Shown here: in pieces, positions 1 to 13,510 of the stretch
Layout of the letters: each line of letters begins with the position of its first letter
Numbering within the stretch: position 1 is the stretch's first letter
NCBI GenBank assembly: GCA_013399695.1
Contig: VXAU01000197.1
Coordinates: 4,676,557 to 4,740,556, forward strand
Direction of reading: 5' to 3'
Source: Formicarius rufipectus
Taxonomy: Eukaryota; Chordata; Aves; Passeriformes; Formicariidae
DNA length: 64,000 bases
Program-made: the position numbers and the translations under genes
The notes under the pieces: model-generated
The model's input: the letters and a program-made list of their open reading frames with translations, nothing else
Told to the model about the DNA's origin: nothing
Database searches by the model: none

Positions 1-3000
1 GATTTACTCATACACAAGAAAGGACAGTATAGGACTGGAGGTGACCTAGGCCATTTACTAGCCATGACAGACTACCAGGCTGCACTATCCCATTTGTAAG
101 TCCTGTTTTAGCAGTGGGTTTCGCTGTTCCTCAGGGTACAGTGAGTGTTCCAGAGCCTTATCACCAACAGGCACAAGGGCTGTTGGACTGAACATCCCTC
201 TTGCCAAAAATACAACCCAACTCCTCCCAAAATGGTTTTTACAGTGTAAGAGTGATTGTGAATCCTAAACGCTCTTGGAAAGAGATTGACATTTCAAACT
301 GTAAGTTAATTCATTCACTTTGAGCTGCAGAAAGTGCACCTCTCACAAGATAAATCTCCAACAAATGCCAGCCCCAGTTATCTTTCACCCGAGGCAAAAC
401 CAGAGGCTATTAGAGAACCTGTGTGCATGCTCTTGATGCCACACAGACACAAACACTCCTTGGATTTTATTCAAGAAGCTTCCTAAACAGGTCTCATGAA
501 GCTCATGGTAACTGCAAGATCACAGTTAAACACAGGCTCATGCTTTCCTCACAAGTCCTTCCCACCTAGTCCTGTCCTGAATGAAAGTATGATTCCAGAT
601 TTCTACAACTAACAACTTGGTCAAAAAACCCCCAAGAAATCAGGGGAAGCTTGGATTAGGACTTTTAGAAGAGAGACATACATTAATTTTGGATAAATCA
701 GCCACTTACTCTTGGCACTTCGTGTCCATATATGCTAGTCTCCAAACCCCACAACGTTCCTTTTCTAATCCTCTGGATGGACACTTCTCTTCCCCTGGAT
801 TTCCTATCCTTTGCCATTCTGTTTCTTTTAGGAGATAAAATGAAGGCTACAGGGTAGACAAACAATGGTCCCCTGGACAGCCCTCCTGCCAGCCCTGGGT
901 GTGACCTGCCTTGGGCACACACAGGAACACACACTCACTGCAGCTCCCCGAGCCCCTGACAGCTCTCCCATCACATCCCACAAAGCATCCTCTGCTCCAG
1001 ACAAGTCTTCAGCTCTATTATTCAAACACTTAATGCAGCCTTTGCCTTATTGGTCTTTACAAGTCAGATTATCTCATTAGTGCAGACATTTCACTTTCCC
1101 TGTCAGCTTCTGATTTCATTAAAGTTAGCAAAAGAAAGACAAGGAATTATATAAGGAAGGATTTGTCTTAGGTAGCTTTACAGACAGCAATCCCTCATCT
1201 TGATTATTTTTAACAGGTTGTTGCTTTCTTCTCTTTCTTCCCCCACCCTCCTCCGATCAGTTTCTCCTTATCAAAGTACACTTAAGCAGGATGACTGGAT
1301 AACAAAGTTTTTGTAAGAGAAACCCCACTTCTCCTGCTTTTTTAGTTGATCTTTTCAAGCTTGTCTTTAAACATCGCTTTAAAATATTGCTGCTATTATT
1401 ATTTTAAAAATGAAAAAAAGGGGAAAAAAAAGGCCTTGATAGGTTGCAAACACAGCCCTTAGAGGCTCACTCCTTACCTCAGTCTCTTCAGAACTCAGCC
1501 CAACAATTCCTTTACAGCCAAGCTCTTCCCTAAGGAACAAAAACATGCATGATATCTCTGCTCTTTCCCCTTTTCTAATGTCCACCTAAGCCCTGTGGAC
1601 AGAAGCTCCTTAGGCACCAGCAGGAGGAGGCAGGGCAGCAGAAGTTCACAAACCTTGCTACAAATAGGAAAGCACAGCATTCCCATGGGTCATGTGCACA
1701 ACAGCAACAGGCCTGGGCATAAAATTCTCACTTCTACAACAAAATTGAGTATTCCCTATCTCAGCCATAAAAAACCCAAAAAAACATCCTTAATATGAAG
1801 CTTGCTCCTGGAGGCCAGCAGAACACCTCCCTGCCTTTTACACCCTTCCTGTATTTGCCAAGTGCCCAAATCCATTACCTTGACAACGCTGTGCATCACT
1901 GTAATAGCACGAGTCAGCCTCGTGGTTTTTGTGTCCATAACAAAAGCAGACTCCCATCGATTGGCATGGAGCTCCCTGCTCCAAACCATCATTTCAGAAG
2001 GATTCTTGCTTTAAATCTTGCAGCTCTATGCTTTGAGTCTTGCCAGACTTGCACATATACCAAAACCTGTGGCTTGTTTTATGGTCTCATTTTAATGGGT
2101 TTGTCTGTATTCCAAGACCCGGCAAACAAAACAGATCAAAAAGCTTCCATGAGGGTTTCCACTCCCAGCTTCTTCCTCATCCTTCACCACCCAGTCTTCA
2201 CAGGCTGAGCTTACAGTCTGCACCATCATTCCCAAGTGATGGCTGTGGAGTTCTGTTCCAAACTAAAATACAAGCATGCAGGTATTTTACCTAAAACCCT
2301 TTGTCATCTGTGGAACTGGACCAAAGGCTTAGACTGCTGAAAGAATGAATGAAGGGGGTAAACCAAAAGAACTGTAAAACAGGTTTTCTATCAGAGAAAC
2401 TACAACTCCTTACAGGTATTGATCCAGAGAAGGGTTGACTGCTGACTGGCACATCTTTGGCTGACAAGCCAAGAAAGTAAACCAATTACAATAATGACAA
2501 AAAATAACTGTCACCACAAGCACACAGCAGTACATCATCTTTTACAGTATCCAGGAGAAAAGGGGTCAGACTCTTGTGTTTCACTTTCCTTCCCTTGTCG
2601 ACATCCCTTTTCAGCAGCTGTGCTGTGTCTACCTTTGGTTATGGATGCATGACAGGACCTTGCTATGAACTTCTGGCTGAACACTCCAACACTGTCCCAA
2701 AGAAGCATACAGAAAAGCTCAGGACATCCAGTGGTAATCAGATTTCTAATCACTAATGTGGACTGTGCACTTCCATATAGTGTAACAAATAAGACATGGT
2801 TTACTGATTTTTGCCTGGTACCCTTTCACAGGCTTGTGAATAATCCATGTAGCACTAGGCAGAAGAGCACAGGGCTCCCATTTTATCAGTCCTATAAGCC
2901 ACTGACTGTTAGAGGAAGTGCTAAAGCAGTGAGAGAGATGATTTCTGTACTTGGTCTTAGTAGATATTAAGATGTTATTAGAAGATGGGAGCACCACTGA

Positions 3001-4469
3001 GTACCAGTGACACTGTGTGTTCCATGAGAAAGATCTGACATCACCCACTGAAGTTGTGATGTGGAACTGTGTTTTTGAGAAAAAGGACATGGACAGGAAC
3101 AGGTTCACAAAGCCACATGAAAAGATGATGCCTGCCCTGGTAACAAAGCAGGAGATTAAATACAATATGGAGCGTGCTCCTGGTAAGCCAAAAACCATTA
3201 TAAAATCAGAAGTCCTTTCAGGAAAGAGGGGCAGCTCACCTCATTGTTTCCATAGGGCTGCTGAGGTGCAGGGAGATGGATGGAGGCAGCAGGAGGGAGG
3301 GGAACACTGCAAGGACACTCCACAGGCAGCAGAGAGGACACCCACCCTGCCTCTCTACAGACCCTCACAGAAAGCCTCGATGGGGATGACTGGTATTGTG
3401 AAGGGATGGAAGCCCATGGAGGGCTGCTCCTCAGGTGTCTCAGGAGAGTTCCCAAGTATTTCACAGCCCTAAGCCTCCCATCTGTTCCTGAGAATGGGAT
3501 GCAGGATCTAATTAAGGGGAGATTAACATGATAGGCTCGAGGCAGCAGAGTCTCTGCTGGAGAAAACTCAGTTACCTGCTGGAGCTCTCTGAACAAGTTA
3601 ATGCAATAGCAGAAAATGGTGAAAGGGAACCTAATTTCCTACAAGTTTCAATAACTTTCCATGTAATAGAGCAAGGGCCCTGTCCTGTCCTTAGGGGATA
3701 CAACGCTGTGGTTCAGTGAAGAAATGAAAGGCAAAAAAGATAAATCAAAGCAAGACACAAATCTTCTTCCAGCCCAGTATTCTGGGCTACTTGGTGACAC
3801 AAGTAAGGATGCACCATCACAGCCCACCCAAAGAAAGGGCTTGTTCCTGGCAGGACTTCAGTGTCCCAACCTGCACAGCATACGTTCCATCTCCACAGCA
3901 CAAGGATACCAATGACCAGGCTGTGCTGGGCAAACTAATCACTGCCAGAGGACTGAGGGGTTCGTCAGTCAAGTTCCAGGAGTGACTAACGGTGGTGCAA
4001 CTGAGACTCAGGAGGCAACACAGCAAGGGAATAAATAGCCCTTGACTAAAGGGGGAAATTAATTACATAAGTGACTAGAAGACATAACCTCTAAGGGCCT
4101 GGTAGAATTTTCTGTCATACTGCTGCAAATTTCAACAAGATTTAGGTACAAGTATTGCTAAAAATCCCAAGGAAGTCTGTCTGCATTTTTAGGCACGGGA
4201 AGAGAGTGTCTATGTCACAGTGGTCTCTTGATTGCTTCTCCTTCTATGGCCATCAAAGGCTTCAGATTCAGTTGAAGCTTTGCTGGGGGACTGAAGCCAA
4301 CTTGTAACTGGTGTGTGTTTCTCCCTCATCTGACAGCATGGTCCAAGCCAGAGTCAAACCCATGGGTGCTGCTCTCTGCCTGCCTGAAGAACATGTACCA
4401 CTCCCCCCAACACTCTGAGTGTTCATCTTCCTCTGATTACGGTGCTCCCAAGTCCCTTGTGAGAGAAGC

Positions 4470-4580
4470 AGATGTCAATATTCCCATTTTATGATTAGAA
4501 ACTGAGGCACAGAGGCTCTAAGCAACTTGGCCAGAGTCACAGAGGGAGCATCTGGTTTAGCAGAGAGATGAAGACCAGCT
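4470..4580 (-). mobile_element. MIR-like SINE relic
   Basis: The plus strand reads ATTCCCATTTTATGATTAG, AAACTGAGGCACAGAGGC, then CAACTTGGCCAGAGTCACAG, the reverse complement of the MIR/CORE-SINE segment for gene-like TGACCTTGGGCAAGTT through CTCAGTTT to AAAATGGG. Clear, though diverged. Confidence 0.75.
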
Positions 4581-4929
4581 CCCCAGCACCAGGCGAGCAG
4601 CCAAACTGCTGGAACAGCTTCTGTCAGGAACAATTCCCCCACGGAAACATGCCACGGACACAAGGACAGCCTAATTACAATTAAAAAGGAATTTTTCCCA
4701 GACCCAAAGAGGGTAGCAGCGCACAACACAGATTTAACCCTGTGCACCAGGGCTCTACACCCAGCAGGCAGGGCGGGACCATCCAGAAGGCGCTTGGGAA
4801 GCACCTTCTGCTCTGACTGCCATGGCACAGGACGAGGGCACAGCACGGCACAAGGGGCACAGCAATGACTCAGGCCCTGGGTTCACTGCTCAGGATGGCA
4901 GGCAGCCCTTCTTCTTCCATTCCCTCAAG

Positions 4930-5560
4930 GCACACAAGTTGCCCCCCCCCGGAGCCGCCCACCATCCCCATCAGAGAGCGCGGTGCCCCCACACAGCCGA
5001 GCTGACCCCGCAGCCTCCCCCCGCCGCTGCCGTTTCACTGCAAACACACTCGCTGCACTGTAGTTTAAATCCCCTCTGCGCTTTTCCTTGGGAAGGGAGG
5101 ATTTCAAAGTTTGATTTGTTTTAGTCGCTAAGTACTCTCTGGTATTCCCAGCAGATCCTTTAGCTGACAAGGTTTATACTTGTCGCCGCTTTGTTGTGCT
5201 TTATGAATAGGGACCCGCGGACGCCCAAGACACCACTTAGCACAGCTCGCTCCAGTCTCTCACCCAGCTCTGCGCCGGGGATCGCTCTCTCTACCAGAGT
5301 GCTACACACCAAATGGTCCCTCCAGGCCAGGCACTCAGTCAGGAAGGATATTAACTCACCCCAGCAGAGCCTGGCACCGAAATGCCGACGATCCCTGTAG
5401 TTTAAAGCGTAACTGATAAAACATTTGCGCACATCAGAGAGGAGCTGACCCGGTTCTCACCGTGGTGGCCTCGGGTGCGACACAGGGGAGGGTGGCAGTG
5501 CCCACCTCGGCGTCCTGCAGGATCCTCTCCTCACGTGCCTCCTCTGTGCTTCGTGGTGCT
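4930..5560. promoter_or_regulatory. CpG-island-like block inside intron 3
   Basis: By eye about 35 CpG dinucleotides occur in roughly 620 nt, against very few in the flanking kilobases. Dense parts are CCGGAGCCGCCC (about 4950), CCGCCGCTGCCG (about 5019), GACCCGCGGACGCCC (about 5211) and TGCGCCGGGGATCGC (about 5272). The rough observed/expected ratio is above 0.6. No clear TATA box or recognised first exon accompanies it. It could be an internal or antisense promoter, an enhancer, or an unmethylated remnant. A minus-strand frame at 5434-5727 ends near a donor-like CACGGTGAGAA at about 5454-5464 but matches no family I know. Confidence 0.5.
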
Positions 5561-7278
5561 TCTTTCCAAATCCCAACAATTGCCATCCATGAGAGGCTTT
5601 GAGGAGCCCCTATGAGCAAAACCTCCTGTTCCTTGAAGGCTTCACCTCTTCCCCTCAGCCACCCCCCTGTCCTCTGCCTGTTGCAGGTGAAATCAATTTG
5701 AACTGATTCCTCCTTGATTAGAGACACAGCTGGGCTGTCCCCACTTGCTACCAGGAGTCAAGATTTGTTTCCCCAGTACCAGCCAGATCAACTCATTGCC
5801 TTGGGAAAGAGAACTGCCTGCTAGGAAGGTGCTCCCTAGCAAAGCATAAGAAGTTCACACCAGAATTCACAGCCATTGTGGGCAACTGGAGGTGGCAAAC
5901 AACAAAGGGATATAAAGAGATGAAACTGGAACAAGGGAAGCACAGAGCTGTGGATGCACAGAGGTCTGAGCCGGTGCTCAGCCAGCTCGGTGCACATCAG
6001 CTCACCTCCCACAAGAAGCAGGGAATGAAAAGCCCTATATCAGGGAATTCCAAGGCCACTGCTATACCAATTTCCATCCTCACCTTCCATGAGAGAACAT
6101 TTGCACCAGTGTAATGCTGCACTTCGGGGCTGACAGCAGAATCACAACAGTCCTCCCTGCCCAAAGCCCTTTACAAAGTTTGCTGCCTTGGAAACTGTGT
6201 ATTTTGTAAATTCTGTTGCATGGTGCTCTCTGCTGAGCTTCTGTTCAAAGGGAAAGGCAGGGTGTCTGACAGACTCACGTGGTTCTGACCTTGCAATCCT
6301 CTGAGTGCCTTATGCTACACCCGAGAATCCAGACAAAACCACTCCTGCTGCTGCCTTGAACGGAGAAAATGTACCTGGACAACAGCACTGCAGCTTACTT
6401 GAGTTCCCACTGAAAGTAGCAGGAGCCTTTTCACTCACCTCCCCAGGAACAAAACCTCTCGGAATAATTCCAGCCACCCACCAGTCTGCTGCTCAGAAGT
6501 CTTTTAGGCTGGAATCCATCAAAGCAAGCCATAAAATTCAAGTGAATTTCATTTATGCTTCGGGCCAAGCATGCAGCGCCTTAGAATCCCCCAGAATCTT
6601 ACTTTCTTTTCAATAAAATTAATTTTCAAAGCATGTCATAAGGTAAAAGACCTTTCCAAGTATCTCTGCTTCAAAAACTTGTGATGTCTCATGTTCATTA
6701 GCATCTGTCACATTACACTGTGAGACAGTTTGCTGTGAGTGACAGAACACAAGTCAGTGCATGCAGGTGTGTGACAAACAAAATCAGTGTAATCATCAGC
6801 CTCAGAAAATTGCTTTTAATGCTATGTTTATATATATAATTCCGTTAAATTACCTGGGCAGGATATAGGATTTTACTTTCTACAAGTGCCTGGAAATCCT
6901 AAAATTGCATGTATAAAGGTGGAACTTGACTCACATTTTACTCTAAGGACATAATGCAGAAGGTAAAGATGTGCCAAGCAGCAAAGTGACATTTCAAATA
7001 CTGGTAATAAACTGACATTTGTTTCCAGTCAATGGTGGGGAAAGGTTTTCTACATACAATTAAGTGAAGAGTTGAAGAGTTGACTGAACAGAGCCTTCCA
7101 GCCCCTCCCCAGACAGTCTAGGACCTAGAGCAAACATTTTCAAAACATCACATTTGTAACTAAAAATAAAATGCCATTTCATTTGGGGGCTGTATAATAG
7201 TGATTTTATACAGTGCCATTAAAAGTGAAATTCAAACAGGAGGAACTGCTGAGTGCTGCTAAACTGCAGAATTTTTAA

Positions 7279-7365
7279 GTTCTTTGAGGCAAGAACATGT
7301 CAATCTTTTATATGTCTGCAAAATGCCACGAACATCTCCAGCACTCTATAAATCATAAAGGGAAT
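7279..7365 (+). mobile_element. Ancient sauropsid SINE/LINE tail relic
   Basis: GTTCTTTGAGGCAAGAACAT, then CTTTTATATGTCTGCAAAATGCC and a CAGCACTCTATAAATCATAA stretch, resembles the shared 3' tail of old reptile/bird SINEs and L3/CR1 elements (CTTTGGGGCAGGGACTGTC, then TGTACAGTGCC). Diverged; family level only. Confidence 0.45.
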
Positions 7366-8559
7366 GGTACAAGCAAACAGGAATTATGGGATCTCTTATC
7401 TCACTGGCAGATTTTGCCCTATGGATAAAGTAGCTTACAAAGCAATAATGGAATATTATCAGCAAAATAAAGTTTTAGTGGCTTTTTATTCTTAGCAGCA
7501 TTTTCCTAGCACCATGTCAACAGAAGTGAAGCTTCATCTGGGACCAAAAAGTTCTGATTTGCATATGTTATCAGGCAAAATGAGATTTTGTTCTCCCCTT
7601 GCCTTCAGAAACACTGAGCCATGCATACGATCAGATCACAAAATTAAAACAATTTATTGTACTGGAAGTCTCTTCTGTTAGTTTTGGCCAAGTTCCCAGT
7701 TCAAGTGATTAGTGAAACCACAGAAACACTAATTAGCAGGACAGGATCCTCAGAACCCACCCTGTTGTGTGCATGGGGTATTAGCAGGTAGACTGACCAT
7801 GCTAATCTTGAAATTACTGTCTGCTCCATCGTTAATGAATCACCAAGACAGGAAATCTAATGACCACTTTGAGAAGACAGACAACTCCTGCATGGACATG
7901 TGGAAGCCCCTCCTCAGGAGGGTGTGCAGCCCAGCTGGTCCTGGTGAAAGGGCTCCAAGAGCAGCCCTCCCCTGCAGCCCCAGCGCACAACCACCACCTG
8001 CCAGACCCTGCAAGTTCAGGAGCTCATCCTAAGGAGTCCCAGAGTTCTGAAGTGGCCTTTCTTTGCTTTCCCATCTTTGGAGTCTTGTGACATTTTCAAG
8101 ATTTTCCATCAGTCACAACAAGAAGAATTTTACTTTTACATTCAAATGCAAGTGCAATCCTTCTTCAGAGTCTGGGGCTTAGAATGTAAATATTTGAAAA
8201 GACCTGATAAAAAATGTGACTTGTCAATATGCGACATCATCACTACTTAATAAAACTCCTCTGGACATGAGAGCACCAGCATTGTCTTAGTACTTTATGG
8301 TAAACAGGTACAACTAAAGCTGAAATTAGCCCTGTTTATGGAATACAAAGAGAGCCCACATATCACACAGGTCATTCCTCTACAGCATTTTGAAAACCTA
8401 CAGAGCAGTTTAACTTGTTTAGGTGTAGACTGGGGGATAATTTGATCCTGACCAACCTTAGGGTCTCAACAGCCTTCATTATACCAGATACCATTTGCAC
8501 CTGGACAGAAGGGAATGTGAGTCTTCATCCAGAGACCCAATTAAAGCTCTCTTTAAATG

Positions 8560-8598
8560 AAAATTAACAAAATTAACAAAAAAATTAACAAAAAAGTA
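8560..8598 (+). repeat. AATTAACAAA short tandem repeat
   Basis: Three imperfect copies of AAATTAACAAA in a row. A small AT-rich tandem repeat. Confidence 0.7.
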
Positions 8599-9183
8599 CA
8601 GTATGTGCAAATGAGTAAATGTAAGCTGCGCCAGCCTTTTGGGACACAATCTGTCTCCAGCGTTACCCACTATCCAGCACCAAACATATCATTTGCAAAT
8701 AGTATCAACTGAATAAAGCCTTGAACAGCAAGAAATCAAAATTAATTAGCTACGAAGGGTAATGGGTCTGTCTTGATGTCATCAGATGAAGAGTTGTTTC
8801 CTGGCTTTTGTCAAACATCAGCTGCTGATATAAATTCAGGGGGTTTACTCCTGATCTCCCAAAATCAAATGGCCACACAGACAGTAAGAAAGTCTTGTAG
8901 CAGGAGACCCTCAGAAAAAAAAGCTTTCCACTTGCAAAAACCTCTCAGGAAATAACAATATAATTGGCAGCACTAGAGAAAATATCCAAAAAGCAATTAG
9001 AAGGCTCCTCCTGGACTGGGCCCTAACCCTGCCATATCCCAAGTGCAACACACACTTCATATTCCAGAAGGCATCTCCCACATAATGCTTCAGCAACCTA
9101 CACTGCTGCCAGGAATAGAAAAGTACATCAGACTTGAGCAATTAAGTTTTTCTGTGCTACATAAGCCAGAGAAGAATCATACC

Positions 9184-9198
9184 AAAAAAAAAAAAAAN
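9184..9198 (+). repeat. A run with an unresolved base
   Basis: About 14 A followed by an N at 9198, the only ambiguous base noticed in the window. Likely a sequencing or assembly problem at the homopolymer. Confidence 0.8.
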
Positions 9199-10898
9199 GA
9201 ACAGGATGAATTACAGGCATCAGCAGTAACAGATAAAAAAGAAAAGCTTCTTTCTTTCATTCAATAATGTAACTGGAGGAAAAAAGCTTGTGCTGACAAT
9301 GAAAAATGTAACAAGTGGGACTACAAATAAACGTGCCGTTAGCATTCATTTTGTCAGAGGGAGTTCAAAATTCAACTTAAGATTCACATTTGGTAGAAAA
9401 TTTCCACTTAGGTCAAAGACTTATCCTACAATTTAGGGCCCACACGAACCTTTAAATTTAATTTTATTTGGAATGAGAGGACAGATTGGGTTAAGGAAGG
9501 TCAGGCATGCAAAAAAAAAAATAGTTTTGTGTTGAAGCAGGAGGGGGGGAATAGAATAAAATATAACCTGGGGCTTTTGTGTTGTTACTGTGCTTTGTTG
9601 AAAAAAAATAATCCTTATATATAGCATAAAAGGTACTAGAATCTAATCAGCTGCTCACAGCAGGAATCCAGAAGTGCCACTTACGGTGTGCAGCACACTG
9701 ACATATAATCATGGCTGGAACAGAATTACAGCTCACATAACCACCCCACTTCTGTGCATCTCTGCAGGAGCTGCAGGAACAGGTGGAGGAAAGAAGTCCT
9801 GCAGACATCCCCTCAGCAAAAAAGTGAAACTAAAGGACTAAGTGACACCAGCCCAAAAGCTTCACCAATTCACCGCCTCACAAGAGGCAACACCACAAAT
9901 TGCCCATCCGCAGGTGATCAACTTCTTGTTCCATTCAACTGCTTCCATTCAATCCCTGCTCCCACCCATCCAGTTCTCCTGCTCTTTATAGTATTTGTTG
10001 TTATTATATGTGAAAGAAAATAAAAAAGATCAGAGAATTTGTTCTGTGAAACACAGAGAAAGGAGCCCTACAGTGGTTTTCAACATTAGTGCAGAGAATA
10101 AAGGTACAAATGGCTGGGCATCTCCAAATCAACAGATGTCTGCTCTTCTTTTCTAAGAACATAGTTGACACTTTTTTTACCTCCACTTTAGTATTTTCAG
10201 AACATGCATATACTCACCTGGCTTGGAGCAACAACACATTTATAATTAGAAAAGTTGAGCTAATTGTGGAGTAGCAAACAGCTACTCAAAGGGAGCTCAA
10301 AGCTTCAAACACACCAATGGAAATGCTTTTGTGGGATGGAGCACATAACGAGAGCAGGGCTTGAACCTCTCTTTCCCTGTCTCCATGTAATGAATGAGAA
10401 AAACAAACGTTCTTGGGTATGTGGTGAGGAACAGAGCCCTGGTGTCTGGCCAAACCAGATGTTGGGCTGGGATAGGCAAGTCCTATTTCATGCAGGCAAG
10501 TGTCAAGTTTTCAATGTTACTGAGCTCCAAACAAGTTTCGGTCTGGTATCTTGATTACTGGCCACACTGCAGAGCAGCAGAGCCTGCCATTGAAAGGAAA
10601 ACCTAAATAAAGGCATACAAAATAGAGAGGACAGCTGCTAATTGACTTTGTGAATGTCAGCCGAGGCTCTGTAATGAGCTCCCTGAAAGCCTGTCCCTGA
10701 ATCAAATACGAGCCTGCTGAGACCTGAGGAAAGAGTCCTGCACATGCACTCAGTGCCCAACACACACACCAGAGAAGGAGAAGACTTTTTGGAACCCGGG
10801 GGGTGTTGATTATTTAATAAACAGTTCATAACAAGAACAGGATGATAATCAGTAATCAAATGAAAATGTTCACTATGAAAGAAAGTCATTTTCTCCTA

Positions 10899-10935
10899 CA
10901 AGGTGTTGTTAAACAGCAAGTCGCAAGGTGTTGTT
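10899..10935 (+). repeat. 12-bp direct duplication
   Basis: CAAGGTGTTGTT at 10899-10910 and again at 10924-10935. Confidence 0.7.
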
Positions 10936-12489
10936 GACTGACTAAATAACAGTTTTCATTATTAGGGCATTCACAGTCAGCATGTTCCATATTCATCATT
11001 ACCATTTTGGCATTTTAAAAAATTATCTACTTTTCCTTTATGGCAAGGCTTGGCAATGACAGATGATCCATCGGCTTATCTGCTGATTTTTAATGACAGC
11101 ATTTTGCATTCATTATTCCCTACTTAAATCACTTTTTTAAAAAGAGGAATAACTTACTTCTTCCCCTTGTCACTAGAGAAATTACCTGGTACCCTATTAA
11201 GAAGTGCTTGTCTAACAAAAAGATACACCAGTCATGGATTCCAAAAATCAGCACGGACAAAAACTGTCCGAGAGAGAGAGAGTGAAAACAGGAACCCAAA
11301 TATATCCCAATACCTCCACTATCCCCTCACTGCCAAGGTCAGTACTTCTAGGAATAAATCTCTGCACTGAAAACTCCTCAGAGAAAAGACAAAATGGTTC
11401 TTTTTGCTTGTGCAATGCTGATCAGTGCCTTGGCTGAGAAGCTGAGGAGTGTGAAGCCCGCGGGCAATGTAGGGTGGCAGCACCTTTCTGGCTGCCAGAA
11501 GCAGAGATGTTTCCTTGGAGGAGCCAAGTCCCTGTCCCACCCCAGCCTAACACAACCCCAGCAGACATCAGGAGGGTCTGTGTTTGTCCATCCTCAGCTC
11601 AGGGCTGCTCACAATTCAGCCACAGGCTAAGAACCAAAAAATACAGCACCCAGGCAACACATGCCAAAGAAGAGCCCCCAGTAACAAAACTCTTCATGAG
11701 CTTTGTACATGCCAAGCTTTTGAGCCCAGTGAGTCCAACAACTCCACCAGAATCAAACCAGTTCATTATACCAACAAAAAAAAATGGTATTTTTGTGAGA
11801 TCAAGCTATTGGCAGCTGGTTTTAAGGAAAGCTTTTTTGCTAAAGCTTTTGCAATTTGCCTTAATGACTGCAATATTTCACAGCAAACCCCTTAACAAGT
11901 GTCCTGGGAAAACCCACATGGCCCAAGTCGTATAGAAAGAACAAACACAGCTTCCAAGAGCCTGAGTGCAAGTTCCCTAAGACAGGATGTCCAACTTAAA
12001 ATAAACTGGTGTCCTGCGTTTTCAGCCAAGTGATGAGGGGACATAACTCCTGTCCTCTTCCAGGCCTGGTGAGATGAGCTGGTAAATAGTCCTGATGCAA
12101 ACTGTCCCCTCCATCAGGGAAGTGCCAGTGGTCCACTGTGCTCCCCAGTATTTTGGCTCTTGCCATGGAGCTTTCCCAATTGTCAGTGCTCTCTGGAAGG
12201 CTGTTTTATCTGTGGCCTCTCTGCACTGACATGCCCTGCCCTCTGGAATTGTGTAACCACTACATGGTTATCCTTCAGACACCCCAAAGGACCAGGATCT
12301 TGTAAAAGTGCCCAAGACACAGCTTAAAGATTCATCACACTAATGAATGTGCAAGGGCTTTTAGTTTAACTCCAACTTAATGTTCTTCTCGAATAAACAG
12401 GGAGGTTTAAAAGAAACGAACAAAAATCACATGCTGACACTGGCAGAAGCATCAGCAAATTTTTGCTTTTTCATTCTACAGGAGTTTAC

Positions 12490-12546
12490 AACTTTTTAAG
12501 TTAATCATAAAAACATAAACATAAAAAGTTTATAACTTTTAAAGTT
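12490..12546. repeat. Paired AT-rich quasi-palindromes
   Basis: AACTTTTTAAGTT (12490-12502) and AACTTTTAAAGTT (12534-12546) are each near-palindromic and resemble each other. Together they could pair in several ways. Confidence 0.6.
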
Positions 12547-13399
12547 ACAAACACAGGTGAGGCGTATCAATGGCAAAATGCGTGAAAAAATGGTAACTAA
12601 AGCAAAAATAATTTATGCAAAGTTAATGCAGGGATGTTTCATAAAGTATTTGGCAGAGATTATTCAAATAAATCAAAGTAACAAATTTAATATTTGCCTG
12701 TCTAGCAACAGCACCTCCTAACAATAAAATGAGTTGAAATTTTGGCTAAATGCCTAATAAACGAGTTGTTAGCTTTTGTACTTTAATGCACTGGCTATTA
12801 AATAAGCAAGTCAACAGATCATGAATGGAATTCAAATGTGTGCAGTAGGCTTGCCACAAGTCAAACTCAGGAGCTGGTAAAAGAGAGAATTAAACACCCC
12901 TCAAATACCAGCTCCCCGACTTCACATTCATTCAATAATCTTTCCCAGTCCTATTATATCAAAGAACAATCCAATTATGGCACTTAAATCTCAGTGTGCA
13001 CTTGCCAAAAATAAATTCCTTAGCAACACTTTCAATGTACCCAGAAAGGTTTCTGCACTACAGAAAATTCCAGTTTGATTTCCACAGTATTTTCAGGTGT
13101 GACACACTAATGCCTGTCATTATATACAACGTGGCTCACCATCAAGACTCCTATTTTCCACATATTGGTGTCTCTAATTGCAGAGTCTGAGCACCTCCTT
13201 TATCATTATACCTGCCATCCACAGAGACATCCACAGAAACAAGGTAGGTACTCAAAACCAAGTACGTACTTAAGTGGCACCCTACATAAAGGTGCTCTTC
13301 TCAGTCTAGACTTCAGTTTGCCAAGTGAATAGGTTTGTAATCTGGGTCTATATCAATATTTACAGAGGAATCAGGCAATGCTTTTATGGCATAATGATT

Positions 13400-13510
13400 T
13401 TGGTCATGCCTCCCTCCTCCCTGCTTCTCTGATCTTCATAAGGCTCCCTGAAGCTTTCCCATCAGGGAGGTGCTTTGAGATGGCTAAAGGTGCTGCACAG
13501 GCACCTAAAC
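13400..13510 (+). mobile_element. Possible MIR-like tail relic
   Basis: GGTGCTTTGAGATGGCTAAA followed by GGTGCTGCACAGG resembles the sauropsid MIR tail (GCGCTTTGAGATCTA then AAAGTGCTATATAAG). Only this short segment matches, so the call is tentative. Confidence 0.25.

Noticed and set aside
5434..5727. Minus-strand frame ending at a donor-like site, considered as an exon of the TMEM132 gene
   Set aside because: The peptide does not resemble any TMEM132 region and its phase and position give no supported acceptor.
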